This document shows, piece after piece, positions 1 to 10,730 of a DNA stretch of 64,000 nt. Below the pieces are notes generated by a model. That model made no database searches, was not told the DNA's origin, and saw only the letters and a program-made list of their open reading frames with translations. Source of the DNA: Synechococcus sp. WH 7805 (GTDB lineage Bacteria > Cyanobacteriota > Cyanobacteriia > PCC-6307 > Cyanobiaceae); NCBI RefSeq assembly GCF_000153285.1, contig NZ_CH724168.1:1207008-1271007 (forward strand), given 5' to 3'. A program made the position numbers and the translations under genes. How positions within the stretch are numbered: position 1 is the first letter of the stretch; every line of letters begins with the position of its first letter.

Positions 1-3000
1 GAGTGTGAGCGCCTCGTTCCCAGCGGCAAGTCCGGAAGTGGTGGAGCAGAGCGTCACGGCCGTTCTCGAAAAACAGCTCAATGGTCTGGAAGGGCTTGAG
101 AGCATGACGTCCAGCAGCCGTCAAGGCGGTGCCAGCCTCAGCCTGCGCTTCGAATCGGGCGATCCCGAGCTGAACGCGATCAAGGTTCAGAACGAGGTGA
201 ACCTGGCAAGCAGGCGACTTCCTCAGGCTGTGACACGCCAAGGCCTGAACGTGAACCGTTCGACTGATGACCTCCTCCTGATTCTCGGATTCAGTGCTCC
301 TCCAGGCCTCTACGAACCGATCTTCATCGGCGGCTGGCTCGATCAAAACCTGCAGGAGGCACTGAAAGCAACACCTGGTGTCGGCGACATCCGCGTGTTC
401 GGCAGCAGCGAATTGGCCTTCCGACTCTGGCTTGATCCCAACCGTCTGGAGTTGTTCAACCTCTCCACCAACGACATCACCGCAGCACTGGCAGAGCAGA
501 ACGTGCTGGCCGCGGTAGGGAGTCTGGGCGCGGCTCCAGCGCCGGCCGGACAGCTGTTCAGCCTTCCCATCGACGCCGAAGGACGGCTCCGCAATCAAGC
601 GGACTTTGAAGCCATGGTGGTCAAGCGCACTGAGGCGGGAGGCCTTGTGCGCCTGAAGGATGTCGGACGAGTCGAACTGGGCCAGCGCGCTTACGGCAGC
701 AGCACCCTGAACCTTGAGGGGAACAGCTCTGTTGCGGTGGGCATTTTCCAGAGAGACGGTGCAAACGCCTTGCAGGTGAGCCGGGCTGTGATGGATGAGC
801 TGACGCGCCTGGAGAGAAGTTTTCCTCCAGGCCTAACCATGCAGGTGATTGTGGATGTGGCCGAAACCGTACAAGCCAACCTGGATCGCACCACCGCCAC
901 ACTTCGCGATGCGGTGGTGCTGGTGCTTGTGGTGCTTGTGCTGTTCCTTGGACGCTGGCGACTGGCGCTGATCCCTGGCATCGCGGTTCCCGTTGCCCTA
1001 ATTGGCAGTCTGATCGTGGTACGACTGAGCGGATCGAATCTCAACAGCCTGATCCTGTTCGGACTGGTGCTCGCCACTGGCATCGTGGTTGATGACGCCA
1101 TCGTGGTTAGCGAGGACATCGCAGGGCGGATCGAAGAGGGGGCTGAACCGCAGGGTGCAGCAGAGGATGCCATGGCCGAACTGGCAGGGGCAGTGGTCGC
1201 CACATCCCTCGTCCTGGCCGCTGTGTTCCTCCCGGTGTTGCTGATACCAGGATCCATCGGTCGCCTCTATCAACCGATTGCTCTGGCCATCAGCGGGGCC
1301 ATCTTGTTCTCCACATTCAACGCCCTCACCTTCACCCCCATGGCCTGTGCGCGGGCGCTTGGTTCAGGGAGCGGCCGCTTACCCGCGCCGATAAAACGCA
1401 TCAGCCAGATGCTTCGCCATGGGATGCATCGCCTGCAGAGCTGGTATGGCAAAGCCCTGGCTCTCTGGCTCCCTCGAGGACGCATCGTTCTGGGCCTGAT
1501 CCTGACGGGCTTGATGTTGACGGGTATCGGACTGGCAACGATTCCCACATCCTTCATCCCTAATGAAGATCAGGGTCAAGTGCGGGGTTATTTCACCCTG
1601 CCTGAAGGCGCCAGCCTTGAGCGCACCGAAGCGGTGATGGAACGCATCCGTCAGGTGATCGCAGAGGATCCATTGATCCGCAGCGGCAACTTCTATGCCG
1701 GCCGTTCGTTCGGCCAGAGCGGAGAAGACCGGGGTGCGTTTTATCTGCGCCTGGCCCCCCTGAAGGAACGACCGGGACGCGAGAACAGCAGCGAAGCCGT
1801 GAAGAAACGCCTGAACAAGGCCCTCAGGCAACAAATCACGGATGCGAGGGTGATTGTCACCACACCCCCCACGGTGCGGGGATTCAGTAGCGAATCAGGT
1901 CTGCAGTTGGAACTTCTAGACCGCAGTGGTGGCCAGCTCAGTCTTCAGGACTTCGAAGCCCAGGCCCAACGGTTCATTCGATCAGCACGGGAGTCTGGCC
2001 GCTTCCAGCGGGTGAGCACCCGGTTTGATGCCAGTTCACCGCGATGGCGCCTCGAGATTGACAGAAGCCAGATGGCAGCTCTCGACCTGCCGGTGGGGCC
2101 GACCCTTCGCGACATCGGAACGGCCATCGGCGGCCGCTATATCGATGACACGTTCGAAGGCGGGCAGATCCGCAATATCTACGTTCAGCTGGAGGGATCC
2201 GACCGAAGCACACCTGGTGACCTGACCAGCCTGATGGTGCGCAATCGCAGCGGCGAACTGGTATCGGTGGCCAACGTTGTGACGTTGAAACGGGATTCCG
2301 GCGCCAACAGCATCACCCATTACAACCAGAACCGCTCGATCAGCATCACCGCCGTGCCGATCGATGCTGTGAGCAGTGGACAGGCGATCGACTTACTCCA
2401 AGCCCTGAGCGATCGCACAGGCGGAACCAATCTGGCCCTCACCTTCACGGGACTGGCCAAAGAAGAGACACGGGCAGAAACCGTGACCTGGGTGCTGTTT
2501 GCCCTAGGCCTCTCGGTGGTTTACCTCCTGTTGGCCGGGCTGTACGAAAGTTTCCTCGACCCTCTGATCATCCTGCTCACTGTGCCCATGGCCTTGCTCG
2601 GGGCCTTGATCGGCTTGAAGCTGCGGGGCCTCACTCTGGATGTCTATGCCCAGATGGGACTGCTCGTTCTGGTGAGCCTGGCGGCCAAGAACGGAATTCT
2701 GATCGTGGAGTTCGCCAATCAACGCCTCGAGCAAGGCATCGCCCTACTGGAGGCGATCGAAGAAGCCGCCATCAATCGGATGCGGCCAATTCTCCTCACC
2801 GCAGTCACCTCGCTGGCAGGCTTCCTGCCCCTGCTTCTGGCCAGCGGAAGCGGATCAGCCAGCCGGATCAGCATTGGAACAGTGGTCTTCAGTGGGCTGC
2901 TGGTCTCCACGCTGCTGTCTCTGTTCGTGATTCCTGCGATCTATTTACAGCTCAAACGCTGGCGTGGCGTGGGGCCATCCATGCCGGAACTGGATGGTTA

Positions 3001-3001
3001 G
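1..3001 (+). CDS. RND-family efflux transporter (AcrB/HAE1-like), 5' end missing
   Basis: This is an inner-membrane proton-driven multidrug or solute exporter subunit, which in this family works with a periplasmic adaptor and an outer-membrane channel. The frame is open from the first base; the sequence starts inside the porter domain (SFPAASPEVVEQSVTAVLE), so the first membrane helix lies upstream and the GTG at 5 is not the true start. About 1000 residues remain. Hydrophobic helix clusters lie near residues 300-450 and 830-980, and TGIVVDDAIVV carries the acidic residues expected in TM4 for proton relay. The second half repeats the porter fold. The stop overlaps the convergent small gene by a few bases. 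Adaptor genes are not visible here. Substrate cannot be told. Confidence 0.93.
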   Translation, partial: SVSASFPAASPEVVEQSVTAVLEKQLNGLEGLESMTSSSRQGGASLSLRFESGDPELNAIKVQNEVNLASRRLPQAVTRQGLNVNRSTDDLLLILGFSAPPGLYEPIFIGGWLDQNLQEALKATPGVGDIRVFGSSELAFRLWLDPNRLELFNLSTNDITAALAEQNVLAAVGSLGAAPAPAGQLFSLPIDAEGRLRNQADFEAMVVKRTEAGGLVRLKDVGRVELGQRAYGSSTLNLEGNSSVAVGIFQRDGANALQVSRAVMDELTRLERSFPPGLTMQVIVDVAETVQANLDRTTATLRDAVVLVLVVLVLFLGRWRLALIPGIAVPVALIGSLIVVRLSGSNLNSLILFGLVLATGIVVDDAIVVSEDIAGRIEEGAEPQGAAEDAMAELAGAVVATSLVLAAVFLPVLLIPGSIGRLYQPIALAISGAILFSTFNALTFTPMACARALGSGSGRLPAPIKRISQMLRHGMHRLQSWYGKALALWLPRGRIVLGLILTGLMLTGIGLATIPTSFIPNEDQGQVRGYFTLPEGASLERTEAVMERIRQVIAEDPLIRSGNFYAGRSFGQSGEDRGAFYLRLAPLKERPGRENSSEAVKKRLNKALRQQITDARVIVTTPPTVRGFSSESGLQLELLDRSGGQLSLQDFEAQAQRFIRSARESGRFQRVSTRFDASSPRWRLEIDRSQMAALDLPVGPTLRDIGTAIGGRYIDDTFEGGQIRNIYVQLEGSDRSTPGDLTSLMVRNRSGELVSVANVVTLKRDSGANSITHYNQNRSISITAVPIDAVSSGQAIDLLQALSDRTGGTNLALTFTGLAKEETRAETVTWVLFALGLSVVYLLLAGLYESFLDPLIILLTVPMALLGALIGLKLRGLTLDVYAQMGLLVLVSLAAKNGILIVEFANQRLEQGIALLEAIEEAAINRMRPILLTAVTSLAGFLPLLLASGSGSASRISIGTVVFSGLLVSTLLSLFVIPAIYLQLKRWRGVGPSMPELDG

Positions 3002-3303
3002 CAGGGTTCAAACTGATCATTCAGGGCCGGACCACCCGTCGGCGGGACGGCACAGGTCCCCCTCCCATTTGCAACGGCCACGTCCATCACGACAACTGGT
3101 GCTGGTGTCCTGCTCATAGAGGCACGCAAGGCCGACGCAGAGTGAGTCGAGCGAGAAGCCTCCGAAGACTGAACGCGCTCCTGAATCTCCAGCTGCGCCA
3201 GATCAATGCGCTGGCTTGGCACGATCTGCATCATGACGTTGTAACCGGTCGCTGCAGCTGAGAGCAGAAGCACAAGTTCAAGACGGGGGGGGAGTGTTGG
3301 CAT
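2998..3303 (-). CDS. Small hypothetical protein with hydrophobic N-terminus
   Basis: A 101-residue frame starting at ATG 3303. Residues 5-20 (RLELVLLLSAAATGYN) could be a signal anchor; the rest is polar, with a Ser/Ala-rich middle and two Cys near the C-terminus. It converges on the RND gene and overlaps its stop by about 3 bp, as several other neighbouring gene pairs do in this window. I do not recognise the family. It could be a spurious frame, but it fills an otherwise empty 300-bp space. Confidence 0.45.
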   Translation of the reverse strand: MPTLPPRLELVLLLSAAATGYNVMMQIVPSQRIDLAQLEIQERVQSSEASRSTHSASALRASMSRTPAPVVVMDVAVANGRGTCAVPPTGGPALNDQFEPC

Positions 3304-3446
3304 GGTCTCGGCCCTGGGGAACGGAAGGGATGTATCAGTTCAGCGCCGGAAACCCGAATAAAGGTGACTAAGCCTCAACGAAAACATGACGCGGTGCATA
3401 CCAAAGCCAGATCGACCGGTCCGTAATGTGGAATTTCTCTTAATAC

Positions 3447-4388
3447 TTGAGTGATGAGCGCATGGTGAGCAGTGCGACCAAACGAGGCGCCTCATCGGAG
3501 CAAGCGCAATTTTTCTCATACGGAGAAGCGGCCGATCCGATTCGCAGCGGCCTGACAGAGCTGGTGCCCTATCGGTGCTTCTCGCCTGACTTCTTCCAGG
3601 AACCTGGCAGCGCGGTACTGCCACTGGATCTGAGTGACGCACTGGGCTGCTCGGGCCCAGCAACTGGCCCCTCCCTCTGCGCCAATTTCATTCGCCTGGA
3701 TCAAGGTGAATTACGAACCGCCGCAGTGGCCACCAGCCAGCTGTTCTTCGTGGCAGATGGCCGTGGTGAAACCACAGCATGCGGTCAACGCTTCGCTTGG
3801 AGCAAAGGCGACATGCTTGTGCTGCCTGCCGGTGGTGACGCCATTCACACCAGCTGTGATCGGGCTGCGATGTACTGGGTGCACGATGCCCCCCTGCTGA
3901 GACATCTGGGGGTCGCACCGAGCCAAGCTCGCTTCGAACCAACCTTCTACAGCCATCAGGACAGTCAGCAGAAGCTCGCTGAGATCGCTGGCAGCCCTAG
4001 TGGTGCGAGGGCCAACCGAGTGAGTGTGCTTCTCGGGAACAGCTCATTTCCCCAGTCACGCACGGTGAGCCACACCCTCTGGGCCATGCTCGGCATTCTT
4101 CCGGCGAACCAGGAGCAGATGCCCCACCGGCATCAGTCCATCGCCTTGGACTTCGCAGTGGCTTGTGAACCCGGCTGCTACACCCTGATTGGGACAAAGC
4201 TCGATGAACAGGGACGGATCATCAACCCGCATCGGGAGGACTGGGTCCCAGGTGCAGCCTTCGTCACTCCACCGGGCTACTGGCATTCCCATCACAACGA
4301 ATCCGGTGCGGACGCATACGTGCTGCCGATCCAGGATGCTGGACTGCATACCTATCTGCGCACGCTCGACATCCGTTTCAGCGGCTGA
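3447..4388 (+). CDS. Cupin-domain protein, gentisate dioxygenase-like
   Basis: A 313-residue soluble protein with two cupin-like halves. The first half has a typical cupin strand pattern (LFFVADGRGET, GDMLVLPAGG, then HTS). The second half carries metal-ligand-like histidines in MPHRHQSIALDF and GYWHSHHNE, resembling bicupin ring-cleavage dioxygenases of the gentisate type. The catalysed reaction is not established: no aromatic-degradation genes lie nearby. The frame opens with TTG at 3447 and has an ATG at 3462, so the start is uncertain by 5 codons. It is convergent with psaB, whose terminator begins 8 bp past this stop. Confidence 0.75.
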   Translation: MSDERMVSSATKRGASSEQAQFFSYGEAADPIRSGLTELVPYRCFSPDFFQEPGSAVLPLDLSDALGCSGPATGPSLCANFIRLDQGELRTAAVATSQLFFVADGRGETTACGQRFAWSKGDMLVLPAGGDAIHTSCDRAAMYWVHDAPLLRHLGVAPSQARFEPTFYSHQDSQQKLAEIAGSPSGARANRVSVLLGNSSFPQSRTVSHTLWAMLGILPANQEQMPHRHQSIALDFAVACEPGCYTLIGTKLDEQGRIINPHREDWVPGAAFVTPPGYWHSHHNESGADAYVLPIQDAGLHTYLRTLDIRFSG

Positions 4389-4395
4389 TTGCCAT

Positions 4396-4425
4396 AAAAA
4401 AATCCCGTCCGGAGAACCGGACGGG
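4396..4425 (-). terminator. Rho-independent terminator of psaA-psaB
   Basis: Read on the minus strand, a perfect 9-bp stem CCCGTCCGG/CCGGACGGG with a 4-nt loop is followed by A then seven T residues. It lies about 50 bp past the psaB stop. On the plus strand the hairpin is not followed by a T tract, so it mainly serves psaB. Confidence 0.92.
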
Positions 4426-4472
4426 AACGAACATGAGGAACGACTGCTGACTTCAGAAGCAGCTCTTTTGGA

Positions 4473-6689
4473 TCAACCGAACTTGCCAGAGGTCGAGGCG
4501 ATCAGGAATGCGGCATACGTGAGGATGTAGCCGATCGTGAAGTGGGCGAGACCCACAACACGGGCCTGAACGATGGAGAGCGCAACAGGCTTGTCACGCC
4601 AGCCAACAAGGTTGGCCAGAGGCGTGCGCTGGTGAGCCCAGACGATGGTCTCGATCAGCTCCTGCCAATAACCACGCCAGGAGATCAGGAACATGAAACC
4701 GGTGGCCCACACCAGGTGACCGAACAGGAACATCCAGGCCCAGACGGCAAGGTTGTTGCTGCCGAATGGGTTGTAACCGTTGATCAGCTGGGAGGAATTG
4801 AGCCAGAGGTAATCGCGGAACCAGCCCATCAGGTAGGTGCTGGATTCGTTGAACTGAGCCACGTTGCCCTGCCAGATGGCGAGGTGCTTCCAGTGCCAGT
4901 AGAAGGTGACCCAACCCACGGTGTTCAATGCCCAGAAGACAGCCAGATAGAAGGCGTCCCAGGCTGAGATGTCGCAGGTGCCTCCACGACCGGGGCCGTC
5001 GCAGGGGAAGGAATAGCCGAAGTCCTTCTTATCGGGCATCAGCTTGGACCCACGTGCATCCAGTGCACCCTTCACAAGGATCAGGGTGGTGGTGTGCAGT
5101 CCTAGAGCGATGGCGTGGTGAACAAGGAAGTCACCAGGGCCGATGGGCAGGAACAGATCATTGCTGCCGCGCACACCGTTAATGGCGTCCATCCAGCCAC
5201 CCATGTAGGCAGCATTGGCATTGGCTGCAACACCACCGGAATTGGCGAGCAGAACGTCGAAGCCATAGATCGCCTTACCGGACGCGGCTTGAACGAACTG
5301 AGCGAAGACGGGCTCCACCAGGATCTGCTTCTCGGGGGTACCGAAAGCCACGACCACATCGTTGTGAACGTACAGGCCGAGGGTGTGGAAACCGAGGAAG
5401 AGAGAGACCCAGCTCAGGTGGCTGATGATCGCTTCCTTGTGCTCGAGCATCCGAGCCAGGACGTTGTCCTTGTTGGCTTCGGGGTCATAGTCACGGATGA
5501 AGAAGATCGCACCGTGAGCAAAGGCACCGCACATCAAGAAGATGGCGATGTACTGGTGATGGGTGTACAGCGCGGCTTGGGTTGTGTAGTCCTTCGCGAT
5601 GAAGGCATACGACGGCATCGCATACATGTGCTGAGCCACCAGAGAGGTGACAACGCCAAGGGATGCGAGGGCCAGACCGAGCTGGAAGTGCAGGCTGTTG
5701 TTGATGGTGTCGTAAAGACCCTTATGGCCTGCGCCCAGATCTCCAGGGGTTCCCTGAGGGGGGTTGTGGGCTTCGAGGATCTCGCGGATGGAGTGACCGA
5801 TGCCGAAATTCGTCCGATACATGTGGCCAGCGATCACGAAGATCACGCCGATGGCCAGATGGTGATGGGCGATGTCGGTGAGCCAGAGAGCCTCGGTCTG
5901 AGGGTGGAAACCACCCAGGAAGGTGAGGATCGCGGTGCCGGATCCTTCTGAGGTTCCGAACACCTGGCCCATGGTGTCGGGATTCTGGGCATACACACCC
6001 CAGTTGCCGGTGAAGAAGGGTCCCAGACCGGCGGGGTGGGGCATCACGTTGAGGAAGTTGTCCCAACCAACGTGCTGACCGCGGGACTCAGGAATCGCCA
6101 CGTGAACCAGGTGACCGGTCCAGGCGATGGAGCTGAAGCCGAAGAGAACAGCCAGGTGGTGGTTCAGGCGGGATTCCGCGTTTTTGAACCAAGCCAGAGA
6201 GGGGCGGAACTTGGGCTGGAGGTGAAGCCAACCGGCGAACAGGGCCCAAGCTGACAGGATCATCATGAAGATGGAGCCCTGATACAGCTCGGCATTGGTG
6301 GTCATGCCGATTGTGTAGAACCAGTGATACAAGCCCGAGTAGGCGATGTTCACCGGGGAGGAAGCACCCGCTTGGGTGAAGGCGTCAATGGCACCTTGAC
6401 CGAAGTGGGGGTCCCAGATTGCGTGAGCGATGGGGCGCACGTGCAGAGGGTCGGCGACCCACTGCTCGAAGTTGCCCTGCCAGGCGATGTGGAACAGGTT
6501 GCCCGAAACCCACAGGCCGATGATCGCGAGATGGCCGAAATGGGTGGAGAAGAGCTTTTGGTAAAGCTTCTCCTCCGTCATTCCGTCATGGCTCTCGAAG
6601 TCGTGAGCCGTGGCGATCCCGTACCAGATGCGGCGGGTTGTCGGGTCCTGTGCCAGACCCTGGCTGAACGAAGGAAATTTCGTTGCCAT
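4473..6689 (-). CDS. psaB: Photosystem I P700 chlorophyll a apoprotein A2
   Basis: PsaB is half of the PSI reaction-centre heterodimer in the thylakoid membrane, binding P700, A0, A1 and, with PsaA, the 4Fe-4S cluster FX. The 738-residue length is that of the family. Visible hallmarks are the N-terminal [21 protein letters not shown], many membrane helices with conserved His (for example [10 protein letters not shown]), and the FX loop [13 protein letters not shown] near residue 560 with its two Cys. It starts at ATG 6689, 22 bp after psaA, so the two form one transcript ending at the hairpin at 4396-4425. Confidence 0.99.
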   Translation of the reverse strand: MATKFPSFSQGLAQDPTTRRIWYGIATAHDFESHDGMTEEKLYQKLFSTHFGHLAIIGLWVSGNLFHIAWQGNFEQWVADPLHVRPIAHAIWDPHFGQGAIDAFTQAGASSPVNIAYSGLYHWFYTIGMTTNAELYQGSIFMMILSAWALFAGWLHLQPKFRPSLAWFKNAESRLNHHLAVLFGFSSIAWTGHLVHVAIPESRGQHVGWDNFLNVMPHPAGLGPFFTGNWGVYAQNPDTMGQVFGTSEGSGTAILTFLGGFHPQTEALWLTDIAHHHLAIGVIFVIAGHMYRTNFGIGHSIREILEAHNPPQGTPGDLGAGHKGLYDTINNSLHFQLGLALASLGVVTSLVAQHMYAMPSYAFIAKDYTTQAALYTHHQYIAIFLMCGAFAHGAIFFIRDYDPEANKDNVLARMLEHKEAIISHLSWVSLFLGFHTLGLYVHNDVVVAFGTPEKQILVEPVFAQFVQAASGKAIYGFDVLLANSGGVAANANAAYMGGWMDAINGVRGSNDLFLPIGPGDFLVHHAIALGLHTTTLILVKGALDARGSKLMPDKKDFGYSFPCDGPGRGGTCDISAWDAFYLAVFWALNTVGWVTFYWHWKHLAIWQGNVAQFNESSTYLMGWFRDYLWLNSSQLINGYNPFGSNNLAVWAWMFLFGHLVWATGFMFLISWRGYWQELIETIVWAHQRTPLANLVGWRDKPVALSIVQARVVGLAHFTIGYILTYAAFLIASTSGKFG

Positions 6690-6711
6690 TAGAGGGAAAG
6701 GTCAGGAGAGG

Positions 6712-9015
6712 TCAGCCGACCACAAGGATGTGGGCGTGGAAGAAGGCCCATGTGGTCGCAATGCCGCCCAAGAGGTAATGAGCGACACCCACGGCACGGC
6801 CCTGGGTGATGGACAGCGCACGGGGCTGGATGGCCGGGGCCACCTTCAGCTTGTTGTGAGCCCAGACGATGGACTCGATCAGCTCCTGCCAGTAGCCGCG
6901 GCCGCTGAACAGGAACATGAGGCTGAAGGCCCAGACGAAGTGAGCACCAAGGAACATCAGGCCATAGGCGCTGGTGTTGGAGCCGTAGCTGTTGATCACC
7001 TGAGCGGCCTGAGCCCACAGGAAGTCACGCAGCCAGCCATTGATGGTGATGGCGCTGTTGGCGAAATTGCCGTTGGTGATGTGCTGCACGGAACCGTCAG
7101 CATTCACCGTTCCCCAGACATCGCTCTGCATCTTCCAAGAGAAGTGGAAGATCACGATGGACAGGGAGTTGTACATCCAGAACAGACCCAGGAACACGTG
7201 GTCCCATGCGGACACCTGGCAGGTGCCACCACGGCCGGGGCCGTCACAGGGGAAACGGAAGCCGAGGTTGGCCTTGTCAGGGATGAGGCGGGAGTTACGG
7301 GCGTAGAGCACACCCTTAAGCAGGATCAACACCGTCACGTGAATCGTGAAGGCGTGGATGTGGTGCACCATGAAATCGGCGGTGCCCAGGGGGATCGGCG
7401 CTGCGGCGACCTTGCCGCCAACGGCAACGACAGATCCATTGAACACCTCGCTCACACCCGCAAGGGCGTTGGGAGCGGTGGTGCCGGCAGCAGCGGCATG
7501 CAGACCCTGAATCCATTGTGCGAACACAGGCTTCAGCTGAATTGCTGAATCACTGAACATGTCCTGGGGACGCCCCAGAGCACGCATGGTGTCGTTGTGG
7601 ATGTAGAGGCCGAAGCTATGGAAGCCAAGCCAGATGCACACCCAGTTGAGGTGGCTGATCAAGGCATCGCGAGCTTTCAAAACCCTGTCCAGCACGTTGT
7701 CGACATGCTTGGCAGGGTCGTAATCGCGGATCATCGCGATAGCGGCGTGAGCTGCAGCACCGACGATCAGGAAGCCACCAATCCACATGTGATGGGTGAA
7801 CAAACCGATCTGAGTCGGATAGTCGATTGACATGTAGGCGTAGGGAGGCATCGCATACATGTGCTGAGCCACGATGATGCTCAGGGAGCCGAGCATGGCG
7901 AGGTTCACAGCCAGCTGGGCGTGCCAGCTCGTGGTCATGAACTCGAACAGACCGTCATGGCCCTTCGTGGCAGGGAACAGCAGGGGATCACCCTTCTGTC
8001 CTTCGAGAATCTCCTTGATGGAGTGACCGATGCCCCAGTTCGTGCGGTACATGTGACCGGCGACGATGAACAGCACCGCGATCGCAAGATGGTGATGAGC
8101 GATATCGCTCATCCACATGCTGCCGGTGACTGGGTTCAGACCACCCTTGAAGGTGAGAAAATCGCTGTAGGCAGCCCAGTTACCCGAGAAGAAAGCACCG
8201 ATACCGGCACCAAATCCTGGATACAGCTGCGCCAGCAGATCCTGATTGAAGAATTCATGCGGCAGGGGAATGTCCGCCACAGAAGCGATGGTCTTGCCAT
8301 TAAGCACCAGCGGCTGGCCGGCGTCGATGGCATCCATCAGCTTGGTGGTGGGCAGGGACACATGGAGAAGGTGACCTGTCCAGGACAGTGACCCGAGGCC
8401 GAGCAGTCCAGCGAGGTGGTGGTTGAGCATCGACTCAACGTTCTGGAACCACTCCAGCTTTGGAGCTGCTTTGTGATAGTGGAAAACGCCTGCATTGAGC
8501 ATCAGGCCAGCCATCACCAGAGCGCCGATGGCAAGAGACATCAGCTGCGTTTCGTTGGTGATGCCCCAGGCACGCCAAACATGGAAGAGACCTGAGGTGA
8601 TCTGGATGCCCTGGAAACCGGCACCCATATCGCCGTTGAGGATCTCCTGGCCGAACACCGGCCACACCACCTGAGCGCTGGGCTTCACGTGGGTGGGGTC
8701 GGCAAGCCAACCGGAGAAGTTGGAGAAGCGGGCTCCATGGAAGAAAGCGCCGCTCAGCCAGATGAAGATGACGGCCAGATGGCCGAAGTGAGCACTGAAG
8801 ATCTTCCGAGAGACCTCCTCAAGGTCACTCGTGTGGCTGTCGAAATCGTGAGCATTGGCGTGGAGGTTCCAAACCCAGGTGGTGGTTTTGGGACCTTTCG
8901 CGAGAGCACGGTCGAAGTGTCCGGGCTTGCCGAACAGCTCAAAGGTTGCTGGATTGTCAACCTTTTCGACCTGAGTCTTCGCGGTGCTCCCACGCTCTGG
9001 TGGGCTGATGGTCAT
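6712..9015 (-). CDS. psaA: Photosystem I P700 chlorophyll a apoprotein A1
   Basis: PsaA is the other core subunit of PSI, carrying half of P700 and the electron-transfer cofactors. At 767 residues it has normal length. It shows the same 11-helix plan as PsaB, a polar N-terminus ([20 protein letters not shown]), His-rich helices ([12 protein letters not shown]) and the FX motif [13 protein letters not shown] near residue 590. It is first in the psaAB operon and is preceded by 416 bp without a gene, in keeping with the long light-regulated leaders known for psaAB in cyanobacteria. Confidence 0.99.
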   Translation of the reverse strand: MTISPPERGSTAKTQVEKVDNPATFELFGKPGHFDRALAKGPKTTTWVWNLHANAHDFDSHTSDLEEVSRKIFSAHFGHLAVIFIWLSGAFFHGARFSNFSGWLADPTHVKPSAQVVWPVFGQEILNGDMGAGFQGIQITSGLFHVWRAWGITNETQLMSLAIGALVMAGLMLNAGVFHYHKAAPKLEWFQNVESMLNHHLAGLLGLGSLSWTGHLLHVSLPTTKLMDAIDAGQPLVLNGKTIASVADIPLPHEFFNQDLLAQLYPGFGAGIGAFFSGNWAAYSDFLTFKGGLNPVTGSMWMSDIAHHHLAIAVLFIVAGHMYRTNWGIGHSIKEILEGQKGDPLLFPATKGHDGLFEFMTTSWHAQLAVNLAMLGSLSIIVAQHMYAMPPYAYMSIDYPTQIGLFTHHMWIGGFLIVGAAAHAAIAMIRDYDPAKHVDNVLDRVLKARDALISHLNWVCIWLGFHSFGLYIHNDTMRALGRPQDMFSDSAIQLKPVFAQWIQGLHAAAAGTTAPNALAGVSEVFNGSVVAVGGKVAAAPIPLGTADFMVHHIHAFTIHVTVLILLKGVLYARNSRLIPDKANLGFRFPCDGPGRGGTCQVSAWDHVFLGLFWMYNSLSIVIFHFSWKMQSDVWGTVNADGSVQHITNGNFANSAITINGWLRDFLWAQAAQVINSYGSNTSAYGLMFLGAHFVWAFSLMFLFSGRGYWQELIESIVWAHNKLKVAPAIQPRALSITQGRAVGVAHYLLGGIATTWAFFHAHILVVG

Positions 9016-9431
9016 CGAGTCGTTCCTCGAGGGACGGGATCGAGGTGGTGGGCCACCCCTCCGATGAACAAATGTTCACCGGGGCCACGAACGCAGCTCC
9101 GCAGAGCGTCACCACGTCCGGGCGCCAATGGCGCCAGGGGCGCAAACCCCTGACGACCACTGGAGCGCTGGGCCCCAAAGAGGGGACCGCTGGCGGAAGC
9201 ATAGGAGCGCAGATGCACAGAAGACCCCATTGAGTTACAAAGGTTCAATCCGGCTGTGCGCCTGTCTGGGCCTGACATCTTCACGCAGCTCGCTATCAAC
9301 AGAAAGGTACAATTCACACTAAAAATTATTCACGCAAGGGCAAATAAATCCCACTAAATAACACAGACGACACCAAATCTCCCTGGTCCCGGCATGAGCA
9401 TTCAGAATGATCTGAACTCGGATATGCCCCC
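9016..9431 (-). promoter_or_regulatory. psaA upstream region with structured leader
   Basis: No convincing gene lies in these 416 bp. Near psaA there are two adjacent hairpins: GGCGCC-AAT-GGCGCC (9121-9135) and CAGGGG-CGCAAA-CCCCTG (9135-9152). An AT-rich tract at about 9300-9375 is the likely promoter zone. On the minus strand a weak candidate is TTGCCC (9343-9338), 16 bp, then TAGTGT (9321-9316), which would give a leader of roughly 290 nt. The divergent gene at 9432 must also take its promoter from here. Confidence 0.5.
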
Positions 9432-10712
9432 ATGACGGCTTCGGGCCGATTTCAATTCCGTCTCCGCTGGATCACTGCCCTCATTTGCATCCTGGTGCTG
9501 GTCACCAATGCAAAGCCTGCTTCGGCCTGGGGATGGGGACGGATAGGGGCCATGGACGCAGGGTCCGCGAGGGATCCCGTGAATCCCACTGCCCCAGCCG
9601 GGCGCCTACAGGAAGTGGCTCCTCCAGGCGGGGTACAGCAGCTACAAGCAGCACTCTCTGACCGTCACCCTCAGTTAAAACTGATCAGCCCGGCCGATGG
9701 CACGGTGCTCCAGCCCGGCCAACAAACCCTGGAGCTGCAGGTGAGCGACTGGCCATTAGCGAAAGATCCTGAGCTCGGCCTGGGAGCCCATGTGGCGCTG
9801 CAGATCGATGATCAGCCCCCGCTTCGATTCAGCGAAGCTGGAAACGGACGCCTACACATTCAATTTCCAGCGCTCACACCGGGCAGCCATCGTTTCACTG
9901 CCTATGCAGCCACGCCCTGGGGGGAAGCAGTGAAAGCCCCGGGAGCCAGCCTGCAATGGCGGTTTGATCAGCTTCAGGGGCTTGCAGACACTCAGCCAGC
10001 TCCGGATTCCCCCTGGCTTGCCATGGTCAGCCCGGCAGACCTTGGCAGCGGGGAACCGCTTCTTCTGGACTGGCTGATTTGGAACGCGCCGCTGCAGAAC
10101 CTGCGCGAAGGAGACGGTCGATGGAGGCTCCGGATCTCCGTCAACGGAGACAGTTTCCTGGTCGACCGACAGGATGCCCTCTGGATCAAGGGCAGCGGCA
10201 GCGGTCACGGACTCGTTCAGATGGAACTGCTGAATGGCCTGGGTGAGCCAATGAGCCCTGTGTTCAACAACCAACTCCGGGCGATTCCCCACAGCTCCGG
10301 ATCCAGTCCCATCTGGATGCAATCCCGGCTCAGCGACGAGCAGGTCTCCCGCCTGCTGGGAGACATTGTCATGAAGGAAGAATCGCCCACCCCTGAGCAG
10401 GCAGCACAAGCGGTGCTCTCTGATGAGCCGGAGCCGGAACCCGCAACAGAACCGCAGGTTGCTCAGGAACCAGTCGCGCTCGAGCCCATGGTCGAGCGCA
10501 TCAAGGAAGCGACCGTCCCGGAAGCCACCTCTGCAGAAAATCCAAGTTCAGAAGAGGCATACCCCGAAAAAGCCGCCCCCGAGGACGTACCCCCCATCGC
10601 CCAAAGCGCCCCTGAACCACCGCCGCAACAGGAAACACCGCAGGTAGCACCATCCAGCAGCCTGGGAGGATCAGCAAGGGAGCTGTTGAACGCTGATGGC
10701 ACCCAGCGCTGA
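9432..10712 (+). CDS. Secreted protein with Pro/Glu-rich tail, function unknown
   Basis: This 426-residue protein begins with a basic stretch and a hydrophobic segment ending in AKPASA, a good signal peptide with cleavage near residue 32, so it should be periplasmic or exported. Residues about 75-280 look like two beta-sandwich repeats (LKLISPADGTVLQPGQQTLELQ and LAMVSPADLGSGEPLLLDW). From about residue 315 the chain is disordered and rich in Pro, Glu and Ala, and may be a spacer reaching through the cell wall. It is divergent from psaA and directly upstream of cobJ in the same frame. I do not recognise a named family. Confidence 0.8.
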   Translation: MTASGRFQFRLRWITALICILVLVTNAKPASAWGWGRIGAMDAGSARDPVNPTAPAGRLQEVAPPGGVQQLQAALSDRHPQLKLISPADGTVLQPGQQTLELQVSDWPLAKDPELGLGAHVALQIDDQPPLRFSEAGNGRLHIQFPALTPGSHRFTAYAATPWGEAVKAPGASLQWRFDQLQGLADTQPAPDSPWLAMVSPADLGSGEPLLLDWLIWNAPLQNLREGDGRWRLRISVNGDSFLVDRQDALWIKGSGSGHGLVQMELLNGLGEPMSPVFNNQLRAIPHSSGSSPIWMQSRLSDEQVSRLLGDIVMKEESPTPEQAAQAVLSDEPEPEPATEPQVAQEPVALEPMVERIKEATVPEATSAENPSSEEAYPEKAAPEDVPPIAQSAPEPPPQQETPQVAPSSSLGGSARELLNADGTQR

Positions 10713-10730
10713 CCATCCGAGGCTGCAATT

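Noticed and set aside
5115-5951. 278-codon open frame on the plus strand across psaB, with others at 6610-7548 and 7861-8391 across psaA
   Set aside because: They lie antisense to strongly conserved photosystem genes; the translations are His/Val/Gly-rich mirror products of GC-rich third positions, without any motif.
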